NCBI GenBank assembly: GCA_964438995.1
Contig: CAYTMQ010000001.1
Coordinates: 310,001-374,000, forward strand
Reading direction: 5' to 3'
DNA: 64,000 nt
Source of the DNA: JABMMZ01 sp964438995
GTDB lineage: Bacteria > Bacteroidota > Bacteroidia > NS11-12g > UBA955
A program made the position numbers and the translations under genes. Every line of letters starts with the position of its first letter. Within the stretch, counting starts at the first letter, position 1. Under the pieces are notes generated by a model, which saw nothing but the letters and a program-made list of their open reading frames with translations, had not been told where the DNA came from and searched no databases. Positions 18,149-26,963 of this stretch are shown one piece after another.

Positions 18149-18511
18149 TTACTTATTATTGTTTTTAATCTTAATTATTATTTGTGCAATTATCTTACTA
18201 ATCTCATCAATTTCGTCCATTAACATTCTATAATTATTTTTATTCAATTCTAAAATTCCATTTATCAATTTCAACCAGTACTTTGTCTCATTTGCTGATT
18301 TTAAAGCGATAGTTAAGAACTTAATATAATCTCTATGAGAACTACTTGATTTACTTTCATGAACATTAGCACCAACACTAGTGCCTGATTTAACTAACTG
18401 TGTTATGACAGGTTGATAATGGTATGGATAGTTTAAAGTTGACAAAAATTTTAATAGTTCTATTGAATATTTTAATGTTCTTTCTCTTATGTCATAAATT
18501 TTATTCATCAT
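18149..18511 (-). CDS. Four-helix-bundle protein (S23 / 23S intervening-sequence protein family)
   Basis: A 120-residue basic, helical protein. The central segment VKSGTSVGANVHESK...DYIKFLTIALKSANETKYWLKLI is the hallmark of the S23/TIGR02436 family, which forms a four-helix bundle and pentameric rings in solved relatives. Members are found inside 23S rRNA intervening sequences and as free-standing genes; Avd of diversity-generating retroelements is a structural relative. The molecular role of free-standing copies is not established. It sits on the operon strand between nuoF and nuoG, in DNA more AT-rich than its neighbours, and is bracketed by inverted heptamer arrays. This looks like an inserted cassette. 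The start could also be the second Met, one codon later. Confidence 0.88.
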   Translation of the reverse strand: MMNKIYDIRERTLKYSIELLKFLSTLNYPYHYQPVITQLVKSGTSVGANVHESKSSSSHRDYIKFLTIALKSANETKYWLKLINGILELNKNNYRMLMDEIDEISKIIAQIIIKIKNNNK

Positions 18512-18630
18512 TCAAATGAAGAAAAGAATTTAATCTTTAAGCGTTTTTAAATATTTATTTAATTTTAAATGTTATTTTCTTTTAATTATCAATGGGTTAA
18601 ATTCTTAATATCTTTTCTTTCTCTTTTTTT

Positions 18631-18657
18631 ACTTTTGACTTTTGACTTTTGACTTTT
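18631..18657. repeat. Tandem heptamer array, GACTTTT units, inverted relative to 18031-18090
   Basis: Three perfect GACTTTT units run from 18637 to 18657, preceded by a partial unit from 18631. This is the reverse complement of the AAAAGTC array. The last unit runs into the nuoF stop codon. Confidence 0.92.
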
Positions 18658-19988
18658 TACATTTTCAAACGATAATAATGCTTCACATCCTGTATGCTAT
18701 TAGGATTTTTAACATACTCTTCAAATTCTGGTCTGAAATGTCTGATGGCTGCTGCAACTGGCCAAGCGGCTGCTTCACCCAGAGGACAAATAGTTTTACC
18801 TTCAATTTTACTTTGGATATCCCATAGTAAATCGATGTCTTCTAATGTTCCGTTACCGTCTAAAATCTTTTTAAGGATTCTTTCCATCCATCCTGTACCT
18901 TCACGACATGGTGAACATTGTCCACAGCTTTCGTGGTGATAGAATCTTGAGAATGTATACAGATTTTTGACGATACTTGTATCTTCATCCATCACAATAA
19001 ATCCACCAGAACCTAGCATTGTTCCAGATACAAATCCACCATCACCTAAACTTTCATAACTCATCAATCTTGGTTCACCATTGGCTGTTTTCAATATCAA
19101 CTCAGCAGGTAAAATTGGCACTGAAGAACCTCCAGCCACAACAGCTTTGAGTTTTCTGCCACCTTTGATACCACCACAATATTGGTCGGAGAAAATAAAC
19201 TCCTCTACTGGTACACCTAATTCTATTTCGTATACACCTGGTTTGTTGATATGACCAGAAGCAGAAATTAATTTGGTACCTGTACTTTTTCCGATACCTA
19301 TTTTTGCATATTCATCTCCAGTGATTTCCAAAATTGGAACCACTGCAGCAATAGTTTCTACGTTGTTTACCACAGTTGGACATCCATATAAACCAGCAAT
19401 TGCAGGGAATGGAGGTTTGATTCTTGGATTGCCTCTTTTGCCTTCTAAACTTTCTAATAGTGCAGTTTCTTCACCACAGATATAAGCTCCCGCTCCAACT
19501 TGAACGTATAAGTCTAAATCGTATCCAGAACCTAAGATGTTCTTGCCTAAATATCCAGCTTGATAAGCTTCTTCAATAGCCGCTTCTAATATTCTAGCTA
19601 CATAAAAATATTCGCCTCTAATATAGATGTATGAAGTGTTAGCGCCAAGAGCATAACTTGAAACGATCATTCCTTCAACCAATAGGTGAGGTATTCTCTC
19701 CATCAAGTAACGGTCTTTAAAAGTACCAGGTTCACTTTCGTCGGCATTACAAACTAAATAACGAGGCACACCTTCTGGTTTTGCAAGGAAACTCCATTTC
19801 ATACCAGTAGGGAAACCAGCGCCACCACGACCTCTTAAGCCCGATTTCTTTACTTCTTCAACAACGGCATCCGGACTTAAATTCTTCAGTGTATTTGCTA
19901 AAACAGAGTATCCACCGTTTTCTTTATACACTGACAATTTGTTGATGCCAGGAATATGATCATTCTTTAATAACAGCTTTTTGCTCAT
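18657..19988 (-). CDS. nuoF: NADH-quinone oxidoreductase subunit F (NADH and FMN binding)
   Basis: The 443-residue subunit that oxidises NADH through FMN and passes electrons to cluster N3. SGLRGRGGAGFPTGMKW is the nucleotide/FMN-binding Gly-rich segment. CGQCSPCREGTGWM plus the later Cys in KTICPLGEAAAWP supply the 4Fe-4S ligands. It begins 2 bases after nuoE. Its stop codon touches the inverted heptamer array, so the cassette between nuoF and nuoG is placed exactly at the gene border and does not damage the protein. Confidence 0.95.
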   Translation of the reverse strand: MSKKLLLKNDHIPGINKLSVYKENGGYSVLANTLKNLSPDAVVEEVKKSGLRGRGGAGFPTGMKWSFLAKPEGVPRYLVCNADESEPGTFKDRYLMERIPHLLVEGMIVSSYALGANTSYIYIRGEYFYVARILEAAIEEAYQAGYLGKNILGSGYDLDLYVQVGAGAYICGEETALLESLEGKRGNPRIKPPFPAIAGLYGCPTVVNNVETIAAVVPILEITGDEYAKIGIGKSTGTKLISASGHINKPGVYEIELGVPVEEFIFSDQYCGGIKGGRKLKAVVAGGSSVPILPAELILKTANGEPRLMSYESLGDGGFVSGTMLGSGGFIVMDEDTSIVKNLYTFSRFYHHESCGQCSPCREGTGWMERILKKILDGNGTLEDIDLLWDIQSKIEGKTICPLGEAAAWPVAAAIRHFRPEFEEYVKNPNSIQDVKHYYRLKM

Positions 19989-19990
19989 GA

Positions 19991-20515
19991 TTAACAGTAT
20001 CTGCTCTTTTTGTTTTCGTTTTTAAATTGGTCAAGTAAGTTGTCTACCTTTTCGATGGTAAGGTTTTCGTGATAGTCGGCGCCAACTTGCATCATTGGAG
20101 CAGTTCCGCAACTACCAAGGCATTCAACAGCTTTTAATGTAAACATGCCATCAGGTGTTGTTTCACCTACATGAATACCAAGTTTGTGTTCAAGGTGATC
20201 GATGATGTCTTCAGCTCCGCACAACCAGCAGCTACTGGTTCTGCATACTTCTATTAAGCAATTACCTACTGGTTCTAAATTGAACATTGAGTAAAAACTT
20301 GCTACTTCATATACTTCAATTGATTGAATGTTTAAAATAGAAGCGACATAATCCATTGTTGGAGCGCTCAACCAGCCTCCGAACTCAGCTTGTGCAATAT
20401 GTAAAATTGGAATAAGTGCAGATTTTTGTTTGCCAGCTGGATAACGTTGAATCATTTTTTCAACCTTCTCCATGGTTTCTTTACTGAACTTTATTTCTTC
20501 TGAATTTGTTGTCAT
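19991..20515 (-). CDS. nuoE: NADH-quinone oxidoreductase subunit E (2Fe-2S)
   Basis: A thioredoxin-like 2Fe-2S protein of 174 residues that partners NuoF. The four Cys ligands are in CRTSSCWLCG and in ECLGSCGTAPMMQV. The N-terminal helical part includes RYPAGKQKSALIPILHIAQ. The length is normal. It lies 13 bases after nuoD and 2 bases before nuoF. Confidence 0.94.
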   Translation of the reverse strand: MTTNSEEIKFSKETMEKVEKMIQRYPAGKQKSALIPILHIAQAEFGGWLSAPTMDYVASILNIQSIEVYEVASFYSMFNLEPVGNCLIEVCRTSSCWLCGAEDIIDHLEHKLGIHVGETTPDGMFTLKAVECLGSCGTAPMMQVGADYHENLTIEKVDNLLDQFKNENKKSRYC

Positions 20516-20528
20516 TTGAAAATCTTAT

Positions 20529-21734
20529 TTATGCGTCTAATTCGCCTGCAATTACATTTAAACTACTCATGGTTAAGATGGCATCACTCAACAATCCATT
20601 GGTGATCATTTCAGGATATGCCTGATAATAAATGAAACATGGACGTCTGAAATGCAATCTGTATGGGGTTCTGCCACCATCACTTACCAAATAGAAACCT
20701 AGTTCACCATTACCTCCTTCAACAGAATGGTAAACTTCACCTTTCGGTATATCTGTTTCACCCATCACTATTTTAAAGTGGTAGATTAAGGCTTCCATTT
20801 TAGAATAAACTTCTTGTTTAGGAGGCAAATAAAATTCTGGAACTTCAGCGTGGAAAGGACCGCTTGGCATTTTAGCAAGTGCTTGTTTGATGATGCTTAT
20901 GCTTTCCCACATCTCTTGAATTCTCACCATAAATCTGTCATAAGTATCACCTTTCTGACCGATAGGAATTGCAAATTCAAAATCTTCGTAGCTGCTGTAA
21001 GGCATTGCTACACGAATATCGTAATCAACTCCGGCTGCTCTTAAGTTTGGACCAGTAAAACCGTATGCCAAAGCTCTCTCAGCTGAAATTGGTCCACAGT
21101 CAATTGTTCTGTCCATGAAAATTCTGTTTCTTTCAACGAGTTTTTGGAATTCTCCTAAATACTCTGGAAACTCTTTCATGAATTTATTCAATTTTTCCCA
21201 TGATGCTTGAGAGAAATCTCTCTCCATACCACCAATTCTACCAATGTTGGTTGTTAAGCGTGCTCCACAGATTTCTTCAAAGATTTCATATATTTTTTCT
21301 CTCATCTGAAAGAAATATAAGAAACCAGTAGTTGCTCCGGTATCTTGACCGATGATAGTGGTACAAATGATATGGTCAGCAATACGAGAAAGTTCCATGA
21401 TAATAACGCGCATGTATTGTGCACGCTTAGGAACTTCGCAACCAATAAGTTTTTCAACTGTCATATGCCAACCCATATTGTTAATTGGAGAAGAGCAATA
21501 GTTAAGACGGTCGGTTATTGGAGTGATTTGGTTATATGGTCTGTGTTCTGCTAATTTTTCGAAGGCTCTATGGATGTATCCAATAGTTGGATCAGCTTCA
21601 ACGATAATTTCACCATCCATTTTTAGGACGTTTTGAAAGATACCGTGAGTAGCAGGGTGAGTTGGACCAAGGTTTAAAATGTTATAAACCTTTTCCGATT
21701 CTGATTGTGTGTTGAATTCTGCCTGTTTGTTCAT
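20529..21734 (-). CDS. nuoD: NADH-quinone oxidoreductase subunit D
   Basis: The 49-kDa-type subunit, descended from the large subunit of NiFe hydrogenases, which forms the quinone-reduction site with NuoB. It is 401 residues long and separate from NuoC (fused in enterobacteria). NLGPTHPATHGIFQNVLKMDG near the N-terminus carries the conserved His residues of the quinone pocket. The C-terminus ends in DAILTMSSLNVIAGELDA, typical of the family. It lies 8 bases after nuoC. Confidence 0.95.
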   Translation of the reverse strand: MNKQAEFNTQSESEKVYNILNLGPTHPATHGIFQNVLKMDGEIIVEADPTIGYIHRAFEKLAEHRPYNQITPITDRLNYCSSPINNMGWHMTVEKLIGCEVPKRAQYMRVIIMELSRIADHIICTTIIGQDTGATTGFLYFFQMREKIYEIFEEICGARLTTNIGRIGGMERDFSQASWEKLNKFMKEFPEYLGEFQKLVERNRIFMDRTIDCGPISAERALAYGFTGPNLRAAGVDYDIRVAMPYSSYEDFEFAIPIGQKGDTYDRFMVRIQEMWESISIIKQALAKMPSGPFHAEVPEFYLPPKQEVYSKMEALIYHFKIVMGETDIPKGEVYHSVEGGNGELGFYLVSDGGRTPYRLHFRRPCFIYYQAYPEMITNGLLSDAILTMSSLNVIAGELDA

Positions 21735-21742
21735 CTTTAAAA

Positions 21743-22273
21743 TTATCTACCAAACATTTTATCACTTTTATCGTCTCTAGAACCATCTTCGAGAGGGTAT
21801 TCTTTTCTCATAGGATAGTAATTCATTTCGTCCATATTGAGGATTCTTCTAAGGTCGGGGTGACCAATAAACTTAAATCCAAAGAAGTCGAACTCTTGTC
21901 TTTCCATCCAATTAGCTGTTGGCCAAAGTGTGGTGATGGTTGGAGCTTTTACATCATCTTTAGACATAAAGAATTTGAATCTAATCCTTTCGTTGGTTTC
22001 AAGTTTGTGTAGTTGATACATCAAACCAAATTCTTGACCTTCATTGTCTGGGTAATGTAAACCACACATAGTGGTTAAGAAAGAAAATCCAGTTTGAGCA
22101 TCATTTTTCATGAATTCCAACACTTGATATAAAGCTGATTTATCCATGGTAAATACTGGAAAATCGTAAGCCAATTCTGAGCTAATGAAAGCTTCAGGAA
22201 ATTTTTCTTTAAGCAGGGTTTCAATTTTTTCCTGCAATTGTGTCACTTTATCATTCGATTCCATAGAGCGCAA
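21743..22273 (-). CDS. nuoC: NADH-quinone oxidoreductase subunit C
   Basis: The 30-kDa-type subunit, 176 residues. The diagnostic segment is the second half: WMERQEFDFFGFKFIGHPDLRRILNMDEMNYYPMRKEYPL. Taken from the first possible ATG it overlaps the nuoB stop by 23 bases. The Met three codons in (position 22264) is an alternative start that halves the overlap. Either way translation of nuoB and nuoC is probably coupled. Confidence 0.94.
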   Translation of the reverse strand: MRSMESNDKVTQLQEKIETLLKEKFPEAFISSELAYDFPVFTMDKSALYQVLEFMKNDAQTGFSFLTTMCGLHYPDNEGQEFGLMYQLHKLETNERIRFKFFMSKDDVKAPTITTLWPTANWMERQEFDFFGFKFIGHPDLRRILNMDEMNYYPMRKEYPLEDGSRDDKSDKMFGR

Positions 22274-22796
22274 GTTGGGCTTTATATTCAGGAGAATCTC
22301 TTCTTCTTAAACTTTCTGATTTACTTAATTCTTGAATTTTTAGGATACCATCCAAAACTTGTTCAGGACGAGGAGGGCAACCTGGGATGTAAACGTCAAC
22401 AGGAATAATTCTGTCTATGCCTTGCAGCACGCTATAAGTGTCGAAAATACCGCCACTACTAGCGCAAGCGCCCATGCTCAAAACCCATTTTGGCTCAGCC
22501 ATTTGTTCATAAACTTGTCTCAATACTGGCCCCATTTTTTTAGAAATGGTTCCCATCACCATCAACAAGTCGGCCTGACGAGGAGAGAAACTCAAACGTT
22601 CAGATCCAAATCTAGCCAAATCGTAGTGAGATGCCATGGTAGCCATGAATTCGATGCCGCAACATGAAGTTGCAAACGGCAAAGGCCATAGAGAATTTGC
22701 TCTAGCCAAACCTACAACTTTTTCTAAAGATGTTGCGAAGTAACCTGCTCCTTCGAGACCCTCAGGGCGGTGTTCTGGTTTAATGTCTATGCTCAT
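22251..22796 (-). CDS. nuoB: NADH-quinone oxidoreductase subunit B (cluster N2)
   Basis: Carries the terminal 4Fe-4S cluster N2 that reduces quinone. Its 181 residues include the tandem cysteines in ATSCCGIEFMA, the Cys in SMGACASSGGIF and the Cys in YIPGCPPRPEQ, the complete ligand set. It follows nuoA by 52 bases and overlaps nuoC. The length is normal. Confidence 0.95.
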   Translation of the reverse strand: MSIDIKPEHRPEGLEGAGYFATSLEKVVGLARANSLWPLPFATSCCGIEFMATMASHYDLARFGSERLSFSPRQADLLMVMGTISKKMGPVLRQVYEQMAEPKWVLSMGACASSGGIFDTYSVLQGIDRIIPVDVYIPGCPPRPEQVLDGILKIQELSKSESLRRRDSPEYKAQLALYGIE

Positions 22797-22848
22797 TAAG
22801 TTTTTTTTAACTAATTAAATTAACAATACTTTAAAGATAGTGTTTGTT

Positions 22849-23229
22849 TTATTCCCACTTTAAAGCACCTTTTTTTACTATGTAAACCAATCCTAAAATT
22901 AAAAAGCCCATGAATAGGAACATTTCAACTAATCCAAATATCCCTAAGGTTTTAAAATTTACTGCCCAAGGATACATGAAAATGACTTCAACGTCGAATA
23001 AAACGAATAGAATTGCAACAAGAAAATACTTGATAGAAAACGGAGTTCTAGCATTTCCTTGGGTTTCAATTCCACATTCGAATGATTCGTTTTTTACAGT
23101 TGATTTTCTTTTAGGGCCAAGTTTGTGCGTAGCGAACATTGTTAAAGATACAAAGCCCATAGATGCCAAAAACATAAAAACTATTGGCAAATACGTTTGT
23201 AAACCGCTGTCAACATTAAGAAATAACAT
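22849..23229 (-). CDS. nuoA: NADH-quinone oxidoreductase subunit A
   Basis: First gene of the complex I operon. A 126-residue membrane subunit with three helices. The segment FECGIETQGNARTPFSIKYFLVAILFVLFDVEVIF is diagnostic: the acidic FDVE loop and the conserved Cys loop lie near the quinone site. A weak promoter box (TATTTTCG on the minus strand, 23264-23257) lies about 27 bases upstream. Confidence 0.95.
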   Translation of the reverse strand: MLFLNVDSGLQTYLPIVFMFLASMGFVSLTMFATHKLGPKRKSTVKNESFECGIETQGNARTPFSIKYFLVAILFVLFDVEVIFMYPWAVNFKTLGIFGLVEMFLFMGFLILGLVYIVKKGALKWE

Positions 23230-23381
23230 TTTTAAATGCTTAATTTATAATCGGAGCGAAAATACAATTTATTTAATAAAGAAGATGGTTAAATTGAATT
23301 TATTTTTAGATTTTTTAAGTCGGTTTTAAACAATTGAATTTCAAATTATTGATTTAACTTGAAAAATGACAAAAACATGAC

Positions 23382-23789
23382 TTAAATCAGTCCTAATTTT
23401 TCGAGAATTAATAACGGTTCTACTGGACGGTTGTTGTGAATGCAAGCCGCAAAAATTTGAGCGTCTATCATCAATGCATCATCTCTTAAACGTTTAATCT
23501 GTTGGTGAAAAACAATTTTTAATCTGCCTTCTCTTCTCACACTTGTCCTAACAGCAAATTCGTCTCCACTGCTCAACGATTTTTTATAATCCAACTCTGC
23601 CCTTATGACGACAGCATCGTATCCATCTAAATGCAATTGATGAAAATTCACACCTGCATCATTTAAAAACTCATGTCTGGCATGCTCAAGATAATTCATG
23701 TAAACCGAATTGTTAACTATGCCCTGCAAATCGAGTTCATAGTCGCGCACTTTTAAAATGATTTCGTGTTTAAATGCCTCGTTAGCCAT
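23382..23789 (-). CDS. Acyl-CoA thioesterase, 4-hydroxybenzoyl-CoA thioesterase (hotdog) family
   Basis: A 135-residue single-domain hotdog protein. The N-terminal segment DLQGIVNNSVYMNYLEHARHEFL matches the active-site region of the YbgC/4HBT group. In the most active members the first motif is DxxGHVNN; here the polar residue pair differs (LQGIVNN), so substrate and rate are open. It overlaps the end of pth by 8 bases and is last in a four-gene operon with pth, lptB and recJ. A housekeeping acyl-CoA thioesterase is the best guess; the physiological substrate is unknown. Confidence 0.85.
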   Translation of the reverse strand: MANEAFKHEIILKVRDYELDLQGIVNNSVYMNYLEHARHEFLNDAGVNFHQLHLDGYDAVVIRAELDYKKSLSSGDEFAVRTSVRREGRLKIVFHQQIKRLRDDALMIDAQIFAACIHNNRPVEPLLILEKLGLI

Positions 23790-24342
23790 TGAATTTAGTC
23801 ATTGCTTGTCCTATGCCTTCTAACATGAAACTTTTAATAGCTTCTACAGCTTTGTTGGTTTTTTCTTGTATAATTCCAACTTCATCTGTCTTCCATTTAC
23901 CCAATACAAAATCAATTTGTCTGTGTTTGTCAAATTGATTGCCAATGCCAAAACGCATTCTTGGATATTGCTGCGAATTCAAAGTTTCTTCAATATTTCG
24001 TAAGCCATTGTGGCCGCCATGACTGCCTTTGGTGCGCAATCGAATGACACCAACATCTAGTGCTAAATCGTCTGTAACCACCAATATGTTTTCTGCCGTT
24101 ACCTTGTATTGTTGCATGTAATGTTGAACGGCTTTACCACTTAAATTCATGAATGTTGTTGGCTTGACAAGCAGAAAGGTTTTGTTCTTAATGCGACCTT
24201 CAGCTATCATTGCATGTTTGTTTAGTGTAAAACCCAATTCAAATTCTTTGGCAAACGCATCTATGACATCAAATCCAATGTTATGACGTGTGTGATTGTA
24301 TTGTTCACCAATATTGCCTAATCCAAATACTATGTAGTTCAA
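23782..24342 (-). CDS. pth: Peptidyl-tRNA hydrolase
   Basis: Recycles peptidyl-tRNA released from stalled ribosomes by cleaving the ester bond. It has 186 residues. Catalytic His20 lies in NHTRHNIGFDVID, the conserved Asn10 in GLGNIGEQY, the catalytic-type Asp in VVTDDLALD and the GSHGGHNGLRNI loop after it. The ATG overlaps the lptB stop by 4 bases (ATGA), showing tight coupling with the upstream ABC gene. Confidence 0.95.
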   Translation of the reverse strand: MNYIVFGLGNIGEQYNHTRHNIGFDVIDAFAKEFELGFTLNKHAMIAEGRIKNKTFLLVKPTTFMNLSGKAVQHYMQQYKVTAENILVVTDDLALDVGVIRLRTKGSHGGHNGLRNIEETLNSQQYPRMRFGIGNQFDKHRQIDFVLGKWKTDEVGIIQEKTNKAVEAIKSFMLEGIGQAMTKFNG

Positions 24343-25091
24343 TCTTCAGGTTTATTTGGAGCCAATGCTCTTCTTAAAACGAAATTTTTACCAAGATATA
24401 CTTTTCTTACCAACTCGTCTTCAGCCAATTCTTCGGCAGTTCCTTGTTTCAGTAATTTACCTTCAAACAACAGATAGGCTCTATCGGTAATGCTCAAAGT
24501 TTCTTGAACATTATGGTCGGTAATGAGAATACCGATGTTTTTGCTTTTTAATTTGTAAACGATGGTTTGAATGTCTTCAACAGCAATAGGGTCGACACCA
24601 GCAAAAGGTTCATCCAATAAAATAAATTTTGGGTCAGTTGCCAAAGCTCTTGCTATTTCGGTTCTTCTTCTTTCGCCACCGCTTAACACTTTTCCTAAGT
24701 TTTTTCTTACGCGATGTAAACTAAATTCATCCAACAAACTTTCAAGTTTGGTTTCTTGATCAGCCTTTGGCATTTTGGTCATTTCCAACACTGCTCTTAT
24801 ATTGTCTTCAACAGATAAATCGCGGTATACAGAAGCTTCTTGTGGTAAATACCCAACACCTTTCTGGGCTCGTTTGTACATTGGTAGATGGGTGATGTCT
24901 TCGTCATCTAAAAAGATATTACCTTGGTCGGGTTTTACCAGACCAACTGTCATATAGAAAGACGTTGTTTTTCCAGCGCCATTTGGTCCAAGCAAACCAA
25001 CAATTTCGCCTTGTTCGACATAAATGGATACGTCGTTTACAACAAATTTTTGTTTGTATTGTTTAACCAGTTTTTCAGCTCTTAATTTCAT
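24339..25091 (-). CDS. lptB: LPS export ABC transporter ATPase LptB
   Basis: Cytoplasmic ATPase that powers extraction of lipopolysaccharide from the inner membrane with LptF/G. The protein has 250 residues. Walker A is GPNGAGKTT near residue 37, the Q-loop is in GYLPQEASVYRDLSVEDNI, the signature is LSGGERRRTEIARAL, Walker B with the catalytic Glu is FILLDEPFAGVDP, and the switch His is in LITDHNVQE. PQEASVYRDLSVEDN and GERRRTEIARAL are specific to LptB among ABC proteins. It overlaps recJ upstream and pth downstream by 4 bases each. Confidence 0.93.
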   Translation of the reverse strand: MKLRAEKLVKQYKQKFVVNDVSIYVEQGEIVGLLGPNGAGKTTSFYMTVGLVKPDQGNIFLDDEDITHLPMYKRAQKGVGYLPQEASVYRDLSVEDNIRAVLEMTKMPKADQETKLESLLDEFSLHRVRKNLGKVLSGGERRRTEIARALATDPKFILLDEPFAGVDPIAVEDIQTIVYKLKSKNIGILITDHNVQETLSITDRAYLLFEGKLLKQGTAEELAEDELVRKVYLGKNFVLRRALAPNKPED

Positions 25092-26788
25092 ACCAATGAA
25101 GGACGAATGTCCCTAACTTTTAATTGTAAATTTTTAGAGCCTTTGTATTCATTGATCTCTAAAGAATAGCAAATATCGAAAGGCGTATTCTTACTGATGA
25201 TTGGAAATACATCACTCATGTTAAAGGCAATTCCGTCAAATTTTGTGCCCTTTTGAGTTGCTAGTATTTTCAAATGTTTATCTTTAACAATTCTACTTCC
25301 AGCATCCATTAAATGATTGGTTCTGAAAATAGGGGTCATATTGCCTGGTCCGTGAGGTTTGAATTGCTCCAAAATATTGTAAAATTTTGGCGTGATATCG
25401 GAAAAGTTAATTTCCATATCGTATTCAATTTCTGGAGTAAGCAATTCTTCTGAGGCATTCATATTGACAATCTCTTCAAATTTTTCAGAGAATGCTTCAA
25501 ATGATTCTTTTTTAATGGTTAATCCAGCAGCATATTTATGACCGCCATATTGAATCACCAAATCTCCACATGCACCAATGGCATCATGCACATCAAAATC
25601 TTTGATGCTTCTGGCAGAACCTGTCAACATACCATTTACTTCACTGAAAATAATGGTAGGTTTGTAATAGGTTTCAATCAATCTTGAAGCCACAATACCA
25701 ATAACACCTTTGTGCCATTTTTCGCTATACAAGACTGTGCTTTTTCGGTTTCTATGGATTTCACTGGTTTCTAAAATATCCAATGCCTCTTTGGTGATGT
25801 CATTGTCAATATCTTTTCTTTCAGTGTTATTTTCAATCAGTGTTTTAGCAAGATTTAATGCTTGGTGAAAATCTTCTTCTATCAGTAATTTAACTGATGA
25901 TTTGGCATCAGCAATTCTACCAGCTGCATTGATTTTTGGTCCTATGCCAAACACAATATCTGAAACCTCATATACCTGTTTGATTTGGTAACTTTGAAGA
26001 AGAGCTTGTAAGCCAATACAAGGATCTTCATTTAGTTTCTTTAATCCAAAGTACACCAAAATTCTGTTTTCATCTCTAATTTCAACAATGTCGCTACAAG
26101 TGCTCACAGCAACTAAGTCGAGATATTTAGCAGCTTCTTCAAATGGCATATCAGTAGCTTGCGTATAAGCTTGTAGCAATTTAAAACCAATACCACAGCC
26201 AGACAATTCTTTGTACGGGTAATCGCAGTCGGCTCTCTTAGGGTTTAGCAAAGCAACTGCTTTAGGTAATTCGTCGCCAGGTAAGTGGTGGTCGCAAACA
26301 ATAAAATCTATGTTGTGTTCTTTGGCGTATTCAATGAGTTCAATAGAACGTGTGCCACAATCTAATGCTATGATGAGGTTAACGCCAGTTGAAACAGCAT
26401 AGTCGATTCCAATTTTAGAAATGCCGTAGCCCTCCTTGTATCTATCTGGTATGTAATACTCGATATTAGGCGTTAGTTTTTTAAAGAAAGAATAGACAAT
26501 AGATACAGAAGTTGTTCCATCAACATCGTAATCACCATACACTAAAAATCGCTCTTTATTGGCAATGGCTAGTTTGATTCTTTCAATGGCTTTTTCCATA
26601 TCTTTCATCAAGAATGGATCATACAAATCTGTCAACTGTGGTCTGAAGAATTTCTTAGCTTGATCGAAGGTTTCAACGCCACGCTGAAGAAGTAGAGTGG
26701 CTATTGCAGGGGTAACATTAATGCTCTTGGCGAGTTCTTCAACCTTTTGATCATTAAGTTTTGGGTAAGCCGTCCAGCGATAAGCCAT
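25088..26788 (-). CDS. recJ: Single-stranded-DNA-specific exonuclease RecJ
   Basis: A 5'-3' ssDNA exonuclease of the DHH phosphoesterase superfamily used in recombination and mismatch repair. In its 566 residues the catalytic motifs appear in order: VYGDYDVDGTTS, ALDCGT, VCDHHLPG and, in the DHHA1 domain, GGHKYAAGLTI. The C-terminal OB-fold-like part follows. It is the first gene of the recJ-lptB-pth-thioesterase operon. A promoter box (minus strand, 26804-26797) ends 8 bases before the ATG, so the leader should be nearly absent. Confidence 0.94.
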   Translation of the reverse strand: MAYRWTAYPKLNDQKVEELAKSINVTPAIATLLLQRGVETFDQAKKFFRPQLTDLYDPFLMKDMEKAIERIKLAIANKERFLVYGDYDVDGTTSVSIVYSFFKKLTPNIEYYIPDRYKEGYGISKIGIDYAVSTGVNLIIALDCGTRSIELIEYAKEHNIDFIVCDHHLPGDELPKAVALLNPKRADCDYPYKELSGCGIGFKLLQAYTQATDMPFEEAAKYLDLVAVSTCSDIVEIRDENRILVYFGLKKLNEDPCIGLQALLQSYQIKQVYEVSDIVFGIGPKINAAGRIADAKSSVKLLIEEDFHQALNLAKTLIENNTERKDIDNDITKEALDILETSEIHRNRKSTVLYSEKWHKGVIGIVASRLIETYYKPTIIFSEVNGMLTGSARSIKDFDVHDAIGACGDLVIQYGGHKYAAGLTIKKESFEAFSEKFEEIVNMNASEELLTPEIEYDMEINFSDITPKFYNILEQFKPHGPGNMTPIFRTNHLMDAGSRIVKDKHLKILATQKGTKFDGIAFNMSDVFPIISKNTPFDICYSLEINEYKGSKNLQLKVRDIRPSLV

Positions 26789-26796
26789 ATAAGGCG

Positions 26797-26804
26797 CGAA
26801 GATA
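26797..26804 (-). promoter_or_regulatory. -7 box for the recJ operon
   Basis: On the minus strand TATCTTCG matches TAnnTTTG at seven of eight positions and ends 8 bases before the recJ ATG. Confidence 0.5.
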
Positions 26805-26963
26805 AAGAAAAAAAGTGTAGTAAAATCTAATAATTAATAGACAATGAATGTCACTTTGTAAGCGGCCCTTTTACTTAATAAATAGCCCTTTAGGTTTTAA
26901 AATGTTGAAAAACTCTGACTGAGATTTTCAAATTAAAGAGATTATTTTCTTTAATAATCCAAA

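Noticed and set aside
18031..18657. CRISPR array or integron-like cassette at the heptamer arrays
   Set aside because: Units are 7 bp with no spacers, there is no cas gene or integrase, and the arrays are inverted relative to each other.
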